Assembly: GCF_020382885.2 (NCBI RefSeq)
Contig: NC_058513.1
Span: 14,595,641 to 14,659,640, forward strand
Origin: Scatophagus argus
Taxonomy: Eukaryota > Chordata > Actinopteri > Scatophagidae
Length of the DNA: 64,000 nucleotides
Direction: 5' to 3'
How positions within the stretch are numbered: the stretch's first letter is position 1; every line of letters starts with the position of its first letter. Below are positions 1 through 14,580 of the stretch, piece by piece. The position numbers were made by a program, and so were the translations under genes. The notes beneath the pieces were generated by a model. It was not told where the DNA came from and searched no databases. It was given only the letters and a program-made list of their open reading frames with translations.

Positions 1-127
1 TGTTGGCCCTGAGATTGACTGGCGACCAGTCCAGGGTGAACCGCGCCTCTCGCCCGTAGTCAGCTGGGATAGACTCCAGCTCCCCCGCGACCCTGACGGA
101 TAAGCGGTATAGAAAATGGATGGATGG
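1..127. repeat. Teleost dispersed repeat, retroelement tail
   Basis: This segment ends in a short run of a TGGA-type tetranucleotide repeat (about 117-127). Its body, describing a stretch common in fish intergenic DNA, reappears in reverse complement at 35778-35845. A 3'-anchored tail followed by a tetranucleotide repeat fits an L2-like or SINE retroelement 3' end. The family name is from recall. It lies in the intron upstream of the first visible prkce exon. Confidence 0.6.
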
Positions 128-174
128 GTTACTGTTAGGTTAGTTTGGTGGTTGGATGGTTAGTTTTTAGTTAG

Positions 175-3040
<2,866 letters not shown>

Positions 3041-3076
<36 letters not shown>
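3041..3076 (+). repeat. (AC)18 tract abutting the prkce stop codon
   Basis: The run begins with the last base of the TAA stop, so the 3'UTR starts inside a microsatellite. Further CA runs follow at about 3157-3188 and 3466-3492. Confidence 0.9.
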
Positions 3077-3078
<2 letters not shown>

Positions 3079-3154
3079 ATCCAACAACACTAAACCTGGC
3101 ACGCACGTATGCACACACTGCTGACCATCAATCCCTTTACAAACCACACACACA

Positions 3155-3190
<36 letters not shown>

Positions 3191-4359
3191 CACTCCTTTA
3201 CTTTGAAGCTATTGGTTGTTGTTACTTTTGAAATATCCTTTACTTGCATTGTGTTGTTCTTGTTGCCTGGGTTTATTATGAATATAAATATGACTATTAC
3301 TATGAATATGAATATGACTATGAATATGAATATACACACCTGCTCACGCTCTCACACACATTTAAGGTGGATTTACACCCAAACGCACACACATGCACAC
3401 TACGACTCCAAGTTTTACTCACAAACACGCTCTCACACGGCTAGCTGCACATGCACACATAAACACACTCACACACACACACACACACACACTGCTTCTC
3501 TCCCCTGCACCCATGTGGACTGTACAGTAGGTGCTGGGTGCAGAGGCCTGTATATAGCCTGTGTTGAGTGGCTGTATCGTGTTGGTGTTGTTGTCTGCTA
3601 GTAAAGGAGAATCGTGGCGCATGGACAAGCACCCTACCTGTGTTATTACTGTCCTTATTGTGGACCAGTTAGGGCCAAATACCCTTTGTGCAATACCCTG
3701 ACTATCTATATATTTTACAGTTTGTTTTGTTCATGTGTTATTTTGGTCTTTTTTTTTTCTCCTCAAAATGTGTGTTTTGGGTGTTTTTGTTTGTTTGTTT
3801 TGTTTTTTTGATCGTGGAATGATTGAAATTTTGCTCTCATGTTCACCTCCATGCCCTCCTCCTCCTCCTCCTCCTTCTCCTCCTCTTCGTCCTGTCTCGT
3901 GTGTGTATAAAACGAATGTCGAGCTTAAAAGTTACAGGCTATTGAACTAATTATGTGGAGCGGAGTGTCACAGGCGGCCTGTGTAGCAGTTAAAAAAGCC
4001 CGATTTCCAGCTATTTCACCCATCTGCTAGTTTCAGAGCCCTTCGGCGTCTGCCCGGCCGGCGTGAATGTGCTGGCCCGTGGGAGTTAATCTGTCGTGAG
4101 TGTACATTTTCGTACGTGTGAATGCGTGATGCGTTTTTTTTTTCTTTCCCTCTCTTCCCTGTCGGTGTGTGACTTTTCGTCCTCAGCATTTCTGTTTCTA
4201 TAGTTACCATCAGTGTTTTCGCCCCCCCTCCAAAGCACCAATTCCCCTTTCCCTGCTTCCAGCAGCCGTCTCACTCAGCCAAAACCACCTGCTTTTTCTG
4301 ACTTTTCTGCTTTTTTCAAGAATGGCATTTCTTTCTTATTGTCTTTCTTTTTTATTGTA

Positions 4360-4395
<36 letters not shown>

Positions 4396-4835
4396 GTAAA
4401 GTGTATCTGGAGGAAACCTTTGTGTATCATACTATAACTATACTATCATAGGTCTGTTACAGCCGGTTGAAAAAGAAATGTGGAAAACCAGCAGCTGAAT
4501 TACCTCTTATTTCAAACACACACAGACGAAACACACACATTCAGCCTCTCTCCTTTGCCTCCTCCTCCTCGTCCTCCCTTCCTCTTCTCACTCTCTTTCT
4601 TACAGACACACACACTTGCACACATAGAGAAGGACTGTCGTCGCATGTACTGTACAGTGATCTGAAGGCGAGCTGGTTTGCTCTGTGTGCAGTAGAGTCG
4701 GTGTGTAGTGAAGCTTTGTGCACCCAGGGGTAGGGCTGTTCCTGGTCACACTATCTTACTCTGTGCCAAAATGTAGTGCAACAGCCGGGCTAGTCCTGTC
4801 TGGTCTGATTCCAATAAAACACTGAGCTGTCTACA
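3042..4835 (+). other. prkce: prkce 3'UTR
   Basis: The region runs from the stop codon to just after the AATAAA signal. It holds three CA tracts, CT-rich stretches near 3850-3890 and a (TTA)n run at about 4361-4395. No coding exon is visible. Its end is inferred from the poly(A) signal and the GT-rich DNA after it, not from transcript data. Confidence 0.7.
4813..4818 (+). terminator. prkce: Poly(A) signal of prkce
   Basis: A canonical AATAAA is followed within 30-60 bases by T/GT-rich DNA, as expected for a downstream element. It is the best candidate 3' end between the prkce stop and the next gene. Confidence 0.65.
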
Positions 4836-5307
4836 TCACTCCCAGACTCCTCTCTGTTGTCCTTTCCTTGTCCAGTTGTTTTTTTTTTTATAGACTCTCT
4901 GCTGGTGTTCAGAGGCTGATCTGCTTTTTCTTCTTCTGTGGGATGCTTTAAAGTTTGCGTGACAGTAGCAGATGGGGTGGGTGGGAGGTGGGAGGGTGGA
5001 GTGGAGAGAGGGAGGAAGGGGGAGGGCAGGGTGATGCTTTTTTTCTGGCTTGAGCTGACCTATCAGCGTGCTCAGTTTTGTGGAGGCCTGTAAGGTGATG
5101 CATTTGCAGAGGGTGGAGGAGACGCTCACTGTTCCACCACTTGCCTCGTGACATTTGGCACCACTAATTGCCTCTCCAATTAATTAGACTACCTGCCATG
5201 GTGCAAATTGTAGCGGGGAGATTCCCTGCTGCGCTGTGAACTCCTGCTGCCACCATCCCTCTCATCTCAGTGTTCACCATGACACCGGATAGAGACGCCC
5301 GTGGAAC
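4836..5307 (+). promoter_or_regulatory. Short intergenic promoter and 5'UTR of the epas1-like gene, with uORFs
   Basis: Only about 470 bases separate the presumed prkce poly(A) site from the epas1-like start codon, so promoter and 5'UTR must lie here unless an upstream noncoding exon exists. Two upstream reading frames are visible: ATG at 5198 to a stop at 5237-5239, and ATG at 5279 to a TGA at 5309-5311 that overlaps the main start. No clear TATA box was found. A GGA-rich block lies at about 4975-5030. Confidence 0.5.
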
Positions 5308-8300
5308 ATGATGACAGCCGACAAGGAGAAGAGAAGGTAAAAGCCGCATGTCGCTTTGAGCACAGAGACATTTTGATAACCATCGTCACAGGGCATCTGA
5401 TCTCAATCTGTTCAGTTGTTGCTTTCACTGAATTGTTTCTGTGCCACTTAGCTACAGTACCTGAGGTGATGTGGTGAGCCCAGAGATGGTGTTGTGGTCA
5501 CGCTGGGCATCTAGATAACTTGAATATTGACCACTATGCACTTTCTGTCCTTCCCCATCTGTTAACTGTAACAAAAACCCCAGTGGAAAAATACCAAGTA
5601 AAATCCCTGCAATCAAAATGCTAAGTAAAAAATGACTCATAAAAAAGTAAAAGTAAGCGTGTTCATGAAAGCATGAACCTCAATTTCCTTTCTCATCACA
5701 GTTGAAGTATTGCATGCTTCCTTAAATGTTGAGAAATTTTCTATAACACATCAAATAATGTCAAGATATTATCGTGCTGTCAAACTGAAACCTTCTTTTA
5801 TATACACGTAATTTTTTTTTTTTACCAGATAAGAGTTGTTGTATCAGTTAAATCTGCACGGTTAAAGCTGTAGTGAGCAAAATGTACCGTGAAAAGTAAG
5901 CAAAAGTACAGTATAACTCGCTGTGGCTGAATTTCTGAATAAATAATAAATGATTATTAATTGCTGTGGCAACAAACACTTTCCTGTGTGCACACACTTA
6001 GTATTTTCTGTTGTCTTCCAACAAAAAGTGAAGTTGCAATTTCAAATATTATGCCGTAATATGTAACTCTGTAATACACAGTTACAGAGTTTAGTGTGTT
6101 TCCCTTCTATATTCATATACAATGCTTTGTCAGTTTACAATGATTTACTTCATGTCATTTTCAATTCGTAAAAATCCATGCGAATTTTATTAGGATGATT
6201 TGATTTTTTCCAACTGACCTCCTGCTCCTCTGCAGGGCGATCAGCCGCGAGGCAGCCAGAAGGAGACGACGGGTGGAGTCCGACGTGTTTGCAGATTTAT
6301 CCCGTCTCCTGCCACTGCAGCCCTCCGTCCGAGCTCACCTGGACAAGCCCTCTGTCATTCGCCTCACACTCAGCTACATGCGCACACACACCCTGCTCAA
6401 AGGTACCGACACACCAGCATCTGCACAGGCAAGCGTCTGGCTCCTTCACTGCGCCACAGATGTGCTTTACAATCATACAAAACTGGCAAATATTTATTTA
6501 TTTGTGGCAGATTAAATTAACTGATACCTGTATATATTTTACGTTTAGTTCAGTATATTTTACAGCATTTAAGAGCAAAGATCATTTAATGACTTTGGCA
6601 GTTGACGTGTCTGTAATTCTGAGCCAGTTGACCACATTGTTTGTGCATTACAAGCAAAAATATTTCCATGTAGAATATTAATACGCATGTAGGGAAGCAA
6701 ACCAACCCAAATAAAGAGATCTTGTTGTACTTTCAACTATGCAAACAGAAAAGAACTAAAATTAATATTCCCAAAGAAAACATCACCTCATCAGAGAGAT
6801 TCCACCAACAATATTTGGTTGAATAACAATGATTCTTAAATATGTCTGCCTGCTTAATCAATACCTAATCAATCTAATCAATACCTTATGGTACTGAAGG
6901 TACTCCTGCAGGTTCCCATCCCACTTTTTCCAGAGACGGACAATAAATACAACTTAGAAGGAATTTGTTGTGCAGCATTCAAAATGCTGCGTATTTCAAA
7001 TGTATTTCTGAACCTACACGTAGAGAGACTTTTATTGGGTCAGTTCTATGTATCATACATCTTGTGCTTTGGAAGTAAAGTGAGTGTGAATCAGTGTGTT
7101 GTGGTAAACTGTTGACACAAGACAGGTTTTAGTCAGAGGAAGTCCTTGATAGAACCAGTAGTAACACCTGGAACACTCGCACGCATACACAATCTGTGAG
7201 CATGTACAAACAAATACAAATAGACCACATCCTTTGCTCCTAATTCCCATGAATACTGAACCCAATGAAAATGTAGACTTGAACCGAGTTGTTAACCAAG
7301 ATGATGGAAATATTTTTCACTGCAGTTTTGGAGGACGGTGCACAACCAATAAAATCTCTTCCTTCTCTTGCGCTGTTTCAGGGAAGGCTGGGAGAAAAGC
7401 AGAGGCCGGTCACTCAGTAAAACATGGACAAGTGATGTTGGAAGGTGGGGCGGATCGTCAAAAGTGTGGCGGAGGACGTGATGAGGAAGAGAGAGAAGCT
7501 GAGGGCGTCGAGGCCTCGGAGGAGACGAACATGTACCTGAGCATCCTGGAGGGCTTTCTGATGGTCCTGTCCACTGAGGGAGACATGATCTTCCTGTCTG
7601 ACAACGTCAGCAAGTACATGGGCTTGACACAGGTACACACACACACACACACACCACAGCATAATGGTGTGTGATAGGATTCAGATTTGATGAATACGTT
7701 GTGTCCTCTGACAGACTGAGCTGATGGGACACAATATTTTTGAGTTCATTCATCCTTGTGACCACGAAGAAATCAGAAACAATCTGCACCAGACAGCAGG
7801 TGTGTACATGCACTTTCAGCAGCAGAAGTCTGTGCTCAGTCTGCATCCTGTGGCTTTGTGTTGATTTTTGAGCGCTTTAACGGGTTTTTTATTAAATAAC
7901 TTGTTTTTTAGAGGAAGTTTGCGGTGCAAAGAGGGACTTTGTCATGAGGATCAAAAGCACCCTGACATACAGAGGAAGAAGCACCAACCTCAAGTCAGCT
8001 ACATGGAAGGTAAGTGAGAAACAAAACACCACTTGAAGGAAAAAAAAAAATCACACTTTTTTTTTTGCACGACTTCCTGCAAATTCAGAACATCGTGAAA
8101 CAGCAAAAAGTTTCTGATAATGTGCGTCTGCAAAGTTTGAATCCCACTCTGCGTGTGGTTTTAGGTCCTCCACTGCGAGGGCCGAGCGAAGATGTGTGTT
8201 GCCCCGTATTCGTTTTCCTGTCTGCTGCTCACCTGCCAGCCGCTGCCGCTCTCACACACACTCCTCAGCACACACACTTTCACCAGCCAGCACAGCATGG

Positions 8301-9929
8301 ACATGAGGTTCACATACTGTGACCAGAGGTGATTCACACTAATGCTGTCAGAATGTGTTTTAAAGGAAAAAGTAGCATTTGAAAAGCACTCACAGTGAAC
8401 TACTTGACTCATACTTGATGAATTGTGATTACATTTTGCAATGTTGTACGTTATGCAATTATCTTTTTTTTTTAAAAAAAAAAAAAGGAAGGAAGGAAGA
8501 TTATTGAACTCACTGGCAGGCCTGTTATTCTGCTGTGCTGCATTAATATTTGTTGTCAGCAAATGCGAGTCATTAGCAGCTGTCTCAGTTAAGATTATTC
8601 TTTGCTGAAACCTCTCATATCTCACTGACCAATTACAAAGTGATGCTGTGCAGCCAAACATTACAACTCTCAAGTGTCAAAGTTCACAGAGATAACAAAT
8701 ATGCCAGGCTGAATTTTGATCAAGATGTGTATAAAATGTCGAATAAGACATCTAGAATATTTCCATTTGATGGGCTGAAGAAGCCCTAAATAACGTGGAG
8801 TCCTGAGGCAGAACATTTCTGTCAGTGAAAAGGTGGATGACACAGAATATTTGATACTGGGAGTGTGAAATTGGACCGTTTTAACTTCCTTTAAGCTACT
8901 TAACGGGGAAACAAAAAGACGAAGCTGAATTTTAAGGTGTTAATTTAGCGTGACAAAATCACTGAGAACTACTTCTTTGTTCCGTTTTCACCTTCCCCTT
9001 TATTTAATTTTAGACCCCACTACTGCATAATATCCACAAACATCAAACTTGTCTGCTGTGGAAAAGGTTAAAGTTAGTTGTTCAGCGTGTTCTTATTAAG
9101 TCGTCTAAAGAGCTTCCAAACTTATTTTGTGATCATTTCCGAAGGACCAACAAACCCAGTCATTAACATGTGCTTAGTTGATGCATGAAAGCAAATTTGG
9201 CAAGGTCATGTTTTGTAAAATATATATATATTTTTAAATTTTTGCAGAGTTACTCTGCTGTTAGGCTACAGTCCTGAGGAGCTGCTGGGCCGTTCGCATT
9301 ATGAGTTCTGTCACACGCTGGACACAAACTGTTTGACCAGAAATCATCTGAACTGTAAGTGGAGACACACACACACACTACATGTACATTACACACCTGT
9401 AAAATATCTCATCTGGTCCCTCTGTCTCTGTCTGCAGTGTGTTTTAAGAGTCAGTCAGTCAGCGGCTGCTACAGGATGATGGTGAGAAGCGGAGGTTACG
9501 TCTGGGTGGAGAGTCACAGTGCGGTCATACCCAGCGTCCGATCCTCCAAGTCCAGGCCTGGCACCCACAAGCCGCTCTGCATCCTGTGTGTTACCTACGT
9601 CCTCAGGTGTGTGTGTGTGTGTGAGTCACTCTACCCCTTTGATCCAGACATAACAAATTGTTCCCAATGCTTTTTCCGTTGAAAGTTAAAAAAGAAAACC
9701 TTAAAGTTAAAGGACAAAAACATTCAGAACAGCCAGTTTGTTCCTCAGTCCCATCAGCTCAAGCTTTACAGTGAATCCCGGGAAAGCAGCCTGATTTAGA
9801 ATAATAAGAAATATAGCGGTATTATCTCTACGTTGTCTAATGCTGTGTGCATGTGTGTCTCACAGCGGGGTGGAGGAACCGTCCCTGCAGCTCTCTTTGG
9901 ACCAGACTGTCCACAGATACTTCATGTGA
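5308..9929 (+). CDS. EPAS1/HIF-2alpha-like bHLH-PAS protein lacking ODD and transactivation domains
   Basis: Nine exons: 5308-5336, 6236-6402, 7382-7632, 7715-7799, 7912-8009, 8165-8328, 9248-9354, 9438-9606 and 9866-9929. They sum to an intact 377-codon frame (376 from the second, family-typical ATG at 5311). The N-terminus MTADKEKR matches EPAS1 rather than HIF1A or HIF3A. The basic region and HLH (about 10-65; [20 protein letters not shown]) are followed by a long Gly/Glu-rich linker. PAS-A starts near 113 ([34 protein letters not shown]). PAS-B spans about 248-355 ([29 protein letters not shown]). Translation stops about 20 residues after PAS-B, where a normal HIF-alpha continues into its oxygen-dependent degradation domain. 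It lies directly after prkce, as EPAS1 does in human. I infer dimerisation with ARNT without oxygen control or activation, like the IPAS splice form of HIF3A. Confidence 0.88.
5337..9437 (+). other. Introns of the epas1-like gene
   Basis: The three introns over 300 bases (5337-6235, 6403-7381, 8329-9247) show no further exon. They are AT-rich, with an A/T run near 8463-8487. Short CA or GT microsatellites sit immediately after the donors of exons 3 (7636-7653), 7 (about 9363-9380) and 8 (9607-9624). Confidence 0.6.
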
Positions 9930-10020
9930 ATTGAACTCTGAAGAACAAAACTCTCCTCCCAAAACGAAAAAAAAATCTTCTCTACCTCCATCAACTTCTA
10001 TCAGCCGTGAACCAGTTTTT

Positions 10021-10026
10021 ATTAAA
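10021..10026 (+). terminator. Poly(A) signal of the epas1-like gene
   Basis: An ATTAAA lies 92 bases after the stop codon and is followed by TG-rich DNA. It gives a very short 3'UTR and supports exon 9 as the true terminal exon rather than a premature stop in a longer gene. Confidence 0.55.
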
Positions 10027-11405
10027 TATAAAGCTTTCTAACTAAAAATGACGTGTTTGTGATGTTTCTGAAGACTCAGACGGTTTGATGATGATTATCG
10101 TCAAATACTCCAACCAAACCTTGTGAAAATTTTGGTTGTTTTAAGTGGGCTGAAGTATTGACTAAGCGTTGATCCATCAGGCAGATTTCTCTTTTTCTTC
10201 ACGGTTTTTCTCAAACTATTTTGCATGACTTCTGTCTCGTAAAAGAAAACTGGAAGTTTTAGGTGCAGACTGTGGTTGACAGACAGTTGGCGGGGAGTAG
10301 TGAAACTTAAAATGTTGATGAAAGCAGGCGGTTTGACTTTTTCCTGACCTCTCGGGTGGCCTGACCTTACTTCCTGTGGGGTTGCCTTCTGAGCCACCTG
10401 ACACGTGGGGTGACATCTGACTGTCGAGCATAGACACAATGGACAGCACACACACACACACACACGCACACACAGTGTATACAAAGTGATACGCATTGTG
10501 CTGATGAGATGTGAGCAGACGCAAGTCAAAGCCACAGCTTCCTGAACAGAAACACTCAAGAGGAAAGTTCTCGTGGGAACTTTTTCAACTTTTTACCTCT
10601 CGGCCTCTCAATTCTCTCTCACGCACACACACACACACACACAAACAAGTTTCAGTTCAAATGGCTTAACTTGTATGAAAATGAAATGCAGTACTATTTG
10701 GTTGAAGTGTTTCGATCACTGTCAGTCAGGTTGTACCTACACTACTACATGACTTCACTGTATTGTACTTTGACATGCACTACACTCATCACACAGCTGC
10801 AGTTGTGAATTGAGGATGAAGATTTTCCACCCAAATATGTTGTTATTGCTAAGTACAGGATCTGAATATTTCTCATGCCACTAATACAAAGTGATCTAAA
10901 TGCTGTTGACAGGACTGACATATGAGATTTGCACATCTGAAAGCTGTAATTAGCCCGCTTAGGTTTTTTTTCCCTGCAAATCACCAAATCAAAGCTTACT
11001 GATTTTTTTTTTTTTTTTAACAATAGGAACAACCGTCTTACACTTCTGATGCGATGGTTTGTGGGATTGTATTCTCACACACACACTGCAGCTGTGAAGG
11101 CAAACACTCGTACTCCATCTAGTGTTCAACTTAAATCAGTCAGCATCCTCTGCAAAGCAGCCATATTCCTCACTTTGGCTTTTGCTTATAGGACAGCTTC
11201 ATGTCCTGTAAGATTCTTCCAGAGGCCTTTCTGTATATTCTTATAAAAATAAATACTGGTACAAAATGTGCTCTACCAGACGTGAGCCCGTTAGAAAACA
11301 TGACATCACTTCGGTGGGGATTTTGCTTTGCCTTAAACATTACTCACTTTTTCCATTCTTGCGTCTGTATTGATTTGAATGCCCATTAATTGTTACCAGT
11401 GCAAC

Positions 11406-11422
11406 AGCGCCCCCTTGTGGAG
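11406..11422 (-). promoter_or_regulatory. CTCF-like motif
   Basis: On the minus strand the sequence reads CCACAAGGGGGCGCT, one mismatch from the CTCF core. This is a motif match only; no occupancy is implied. Confidence 0.35.
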
Positions 11423-11487
11423 ACCATAGAAAAACTACACCAAGCTCATAATATCTCAAGGAAATTCAATCGAATGCAACTGGACTG

Positions 11488-12062
11488 AGTTATTTGTCTT
11501 TGAAGACGTTTCACCTCTCATCCAAGAGGCTTCATCAGTTCATGCTCGCTTGGCTAGGATGGGACTAGTCCAACTAGCTGGTGTGGAGACCCAGGTGTTT
11601 AACCTCTGTGGAGGCATTCACATGGCCAGTGGTGTCATAGGCTCGTTTAGTGTCCCATTGTTGAGAGACAGTCGTTGGGGATGGTGAAGTTGGTTTCGAC
11701 TTCGTTACTGCTCTGTTGTGTTATAACGACAGTCGTTAGAGTCACAGGGGGTCCTTTGTGAAAGGCAGTTGTTCTTAGAGGCTAAGTTGTTGACTCTCCT
11801 GGGAAGGGATGAAAGGGCAGCTTTGTAAATTGGAGATAGGTGGTGTCGCAGACCTCCTCCTCTGTTGAGAGATGGTTTTTCTAATTTCACATAGATGGCT
11901 TCTTTTACTCCTCTTTCAAACCATCTGTCCTCTCTGTCCAAGATGTACCTATCTCCAATTTACAATGCTGCCCTTTCATCTCTTCCCAGGAGAGTCAACA
12001 ACTTCGCCTGTAAGAACAACTGCCATTCACAAACGGTGAAACGTCTTCAAAGACAAATAACT
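11488..12062. mobile_element. Inverted (head-to-head) retroelement fragment, probably Penelope-like
   Basis: The outer 28 bases at 11488-11515 and 12035-12062 are near-perfect inverted copies (core TCTTTGAAGACGTTTCACC). A further inner block, 11752-11844, is inverted at about 11943-12032. The minus-strand frame at 11705-11941 contains DREDRWFERGVKEAIYVKLE and RGGGLRHHLSP. I recall these as the C-terminal tail after the GIY-YIG endonuclease of fish Penelope-type elements; that attribution is not verified. No reverse transcriptase is present, so this is a dead, rearranged fragment. Confidence 0.6.
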
Positions 12063-12239
12063 TGACCTGGATGAATGAGAACATTCACAGGCTTAACAAG
12101 CTCATAAAATAAATTCGAAATAAAAAGTGAAAGTGATATTGTATGAGTTCACCTAACCCGCACCACGTAGCAGAGCAATAAAGAAAATTCAAACTGCAAG
12201 CATACTTTCATTGATCCGAGTTAGTTAGTGTATTTATTT

Positions 12240-12310
12240 ATCATTAAATAGATAGATACATAGATAGATACTATATTGATCCCGCGGGAAATTCATTCAT
12301 TCATTCATTA
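12240..12310. repeat. Retroelement tail with GATA and ATTC microsatellites
   Basis: An ATAGATAGATA run is joined to the segment ATTGATCCCGCGGGAAATTC and then an (ATTC)n run. Related GGGATYAATAAAG-type tails occur in the opposite orientation at 34775-34800 and 50568-50593, so this is a dispersed family. Confidence 0.5.
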
Positions 12311-14202
12311 GCCTGGTATGTGTATAATATTACAGAATGGCCATTCTAGTCTCTTGGTTTTCAACTTGTCTTGCTTTTATTTATGCCTTCCTTCAAGAGG
12401 AAAAAATAAAAACTAAAAATTTTCCATTTTTGGTTTAACCATAAAAACTTTTTTTTTTGTTTGATTTCTCATTTTTAAATTGTTCTTGTATACTCATCAG
12501 TCAACTTTTTTACCTCCTGCCCTCTGGCAACTGACAGTTCAGCATCTTCTTGGTAAAATCAACATAATTTAAATTCTTATCCACAAAAATGATTTTCTCT
12601 CTTATCACGGCCAGAGTTGATACGTGATACGTGTCATATTGGATGATATTAATCATACATAGTCTGATTGGTGTGATTTGCGTATGAAAATTGGTGGTCA
12701 AAAATCACATATTTCTAGATACAAGCTCCCTAAGTTGGTTTCGCACATTAATATTTATTCTAATGGTATATTTAATTTCAAAATTAAGTTTTGTGTTCTT
12801 CATCCTGCAGTCTGTTCTCTGAACCTCAGTCTGTTCTGATCATTTACAGTGAAATTTTCCATGTTTAAAGATTAACTCCCTGTTCTCTCCCTCTGCTTTG
12901 AGGGAATAAAACATGTTTGTTAGCTTAAACAAAAAACAAAACTCTTATGAAATTGTTTTTTTGTGTGTGTTTCTTCATTTACTTTACATTTGCTCTACAC
13001 ACACACATATAACCTGCAATAAATTAACTACTAATGTCTGCTAATGCCATAATGCCCCCTCAGCCCGCATCTCATATGTTGCTTTTATTTTCATTTTGGT
13101 TTCATTTTACTGAAGCTCATAGTAGCTAACTCACACTCACACACTGTTTGATTTTTCTGAAAGGGACACTCAGCACCGCTTGTTGGATTCTTTCATACTT
13201 TGCATTAGTTTGCTGAAGCGACGTTCCGGTTGGTCGTGTCCCTGCTGGTTTTCAAGGTGACCCTGGCAGTTGTTGGTGTAATTTGTGTCCCTGCGTGTTG
13301 CTTCAGAAGCCTGATCACTCCGGTATGAGCGAGTCTGAGGCACAGAGGGTGGAGAGAAGTGGTGGAGGAGGTCATGGTGGCGGGCTGAGGGTTTAATTTC
13401 ATACTGTCCTGGGCCGCCACTTTAAAGGAACAGACTCAGAGACAAGACTCAGATAGAAAAGCAGAAAGACGGGCCCCATTCCTCCAAACTCTGGTGCATT
13501 TCCAGTAAAATCAACATGTGACCTCACTGAGCAGGCCCTTGTTTAACCATTTTCCTCCCCCTCCTCTCCTCCCCCACAGTCACACCCCCATGGCTGGGTG
13601 GGTGGTGTCGGGTTTTCAGCCAATGACATGACAGTGCTCATCCTTTGAAACACAACCGTGATAAATCAGTGCGTGTTTCCCAAGCAGGAAAACACTGAGA
13701 GAGGATGGATGATTTGATTAAAGATAAACATAAGACACACAAAGCAGGAAACTGCTGGTGGGGTGAGGAGATTGTGCACAGCTAACCAAAGGAAATCAAG
13801 TCATAGTTTTTCTCGCAGCTATTTTTATTTAATTATTAATTGAATTTTATTGCCCATTGCTTTATTGCAGAATTAATATAAAGGTCCATCCAGATAATAG
13901 AAAAGGGGAAAACGGCTGAAATGACCTCTGATGCCGAGCTCACAGTTCAGCGTTAACGTGTCTTGCAGGTTTGTTACTTGGTGCACACGAGATCAGGTTT
14001 AAGAACCTCATGTGTCGCACCTTTCGAGCACGGGGGAAATTCATTGTGCTTTACATGAGAAACAACAAAGAGGGAAAAAAATACAAATGAAAAACAAATA
14101 AATAAATATTACAGGCAAAAGTAACTGACAGAAACATGGCAGTGAAAACGCTGCAGGAGAGCTTTAAGGGCTGATTTGAAAGCAGGTAAAATTAGAGCAC
14201 TT

Positions 14203-14580
14203 AAAGGGATGGTTCGCCCAATAACGTTGGATCAATACATTTGGGAACTTGCAAATTTCAGTATGTGGACAACCTCTGCTTGTCTTTGCGTTTTTTTGTC
14301 GTGTACCTTCATTAGTCCGGAGTCGGATGTGCACGTTTATGTATGGATGAGTGAAGCAACATTCATAATTTTTCAAGTAAAGTCCTTCTTTACGATTACT
14401 TTGTGAGGAGCGACGGAGGCCTTAGCTCCTGTTAATCTTTACTGCTGTTTGCTTATCTCTCAGAAAGAACAGACCTGACAAGCAGACATATGAATACTGA
14501 GATAGTCTTTCCCTTCTCCCCACTGTTCTAAGGGAAATATGTTTCCCCGCAGCTTGCGGTCAGGATATCAACTTTTAAGA
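14203..14580. repeat. Possible dispersed element
   Basis: It begins with TTAAAGGGATGGTTCGCCC, which resembles the inverted end seen at 52390-52408 in an ldb3 intron. The right boundary is a guess. Confidence 0.3.

Noticed and set aside
5240..5290. Iron-responsive element in the epas1-like 5'UTR
   Set aside because: Mammalian EPAS1 has an IRE, and a CAGTGT loop word occurs at about 5268-5273. The flanking bases do not form the required five-base-pair upper stem or place a bulged C, so only the loop word remains and it may be chance.
8161..8673. 170-codon minus-strand ORF
   Set aside because: Partly antisense to exon 6 of the epas1-like gene; the remainder is intron with Lys-rich and Asn-rich low complexity.
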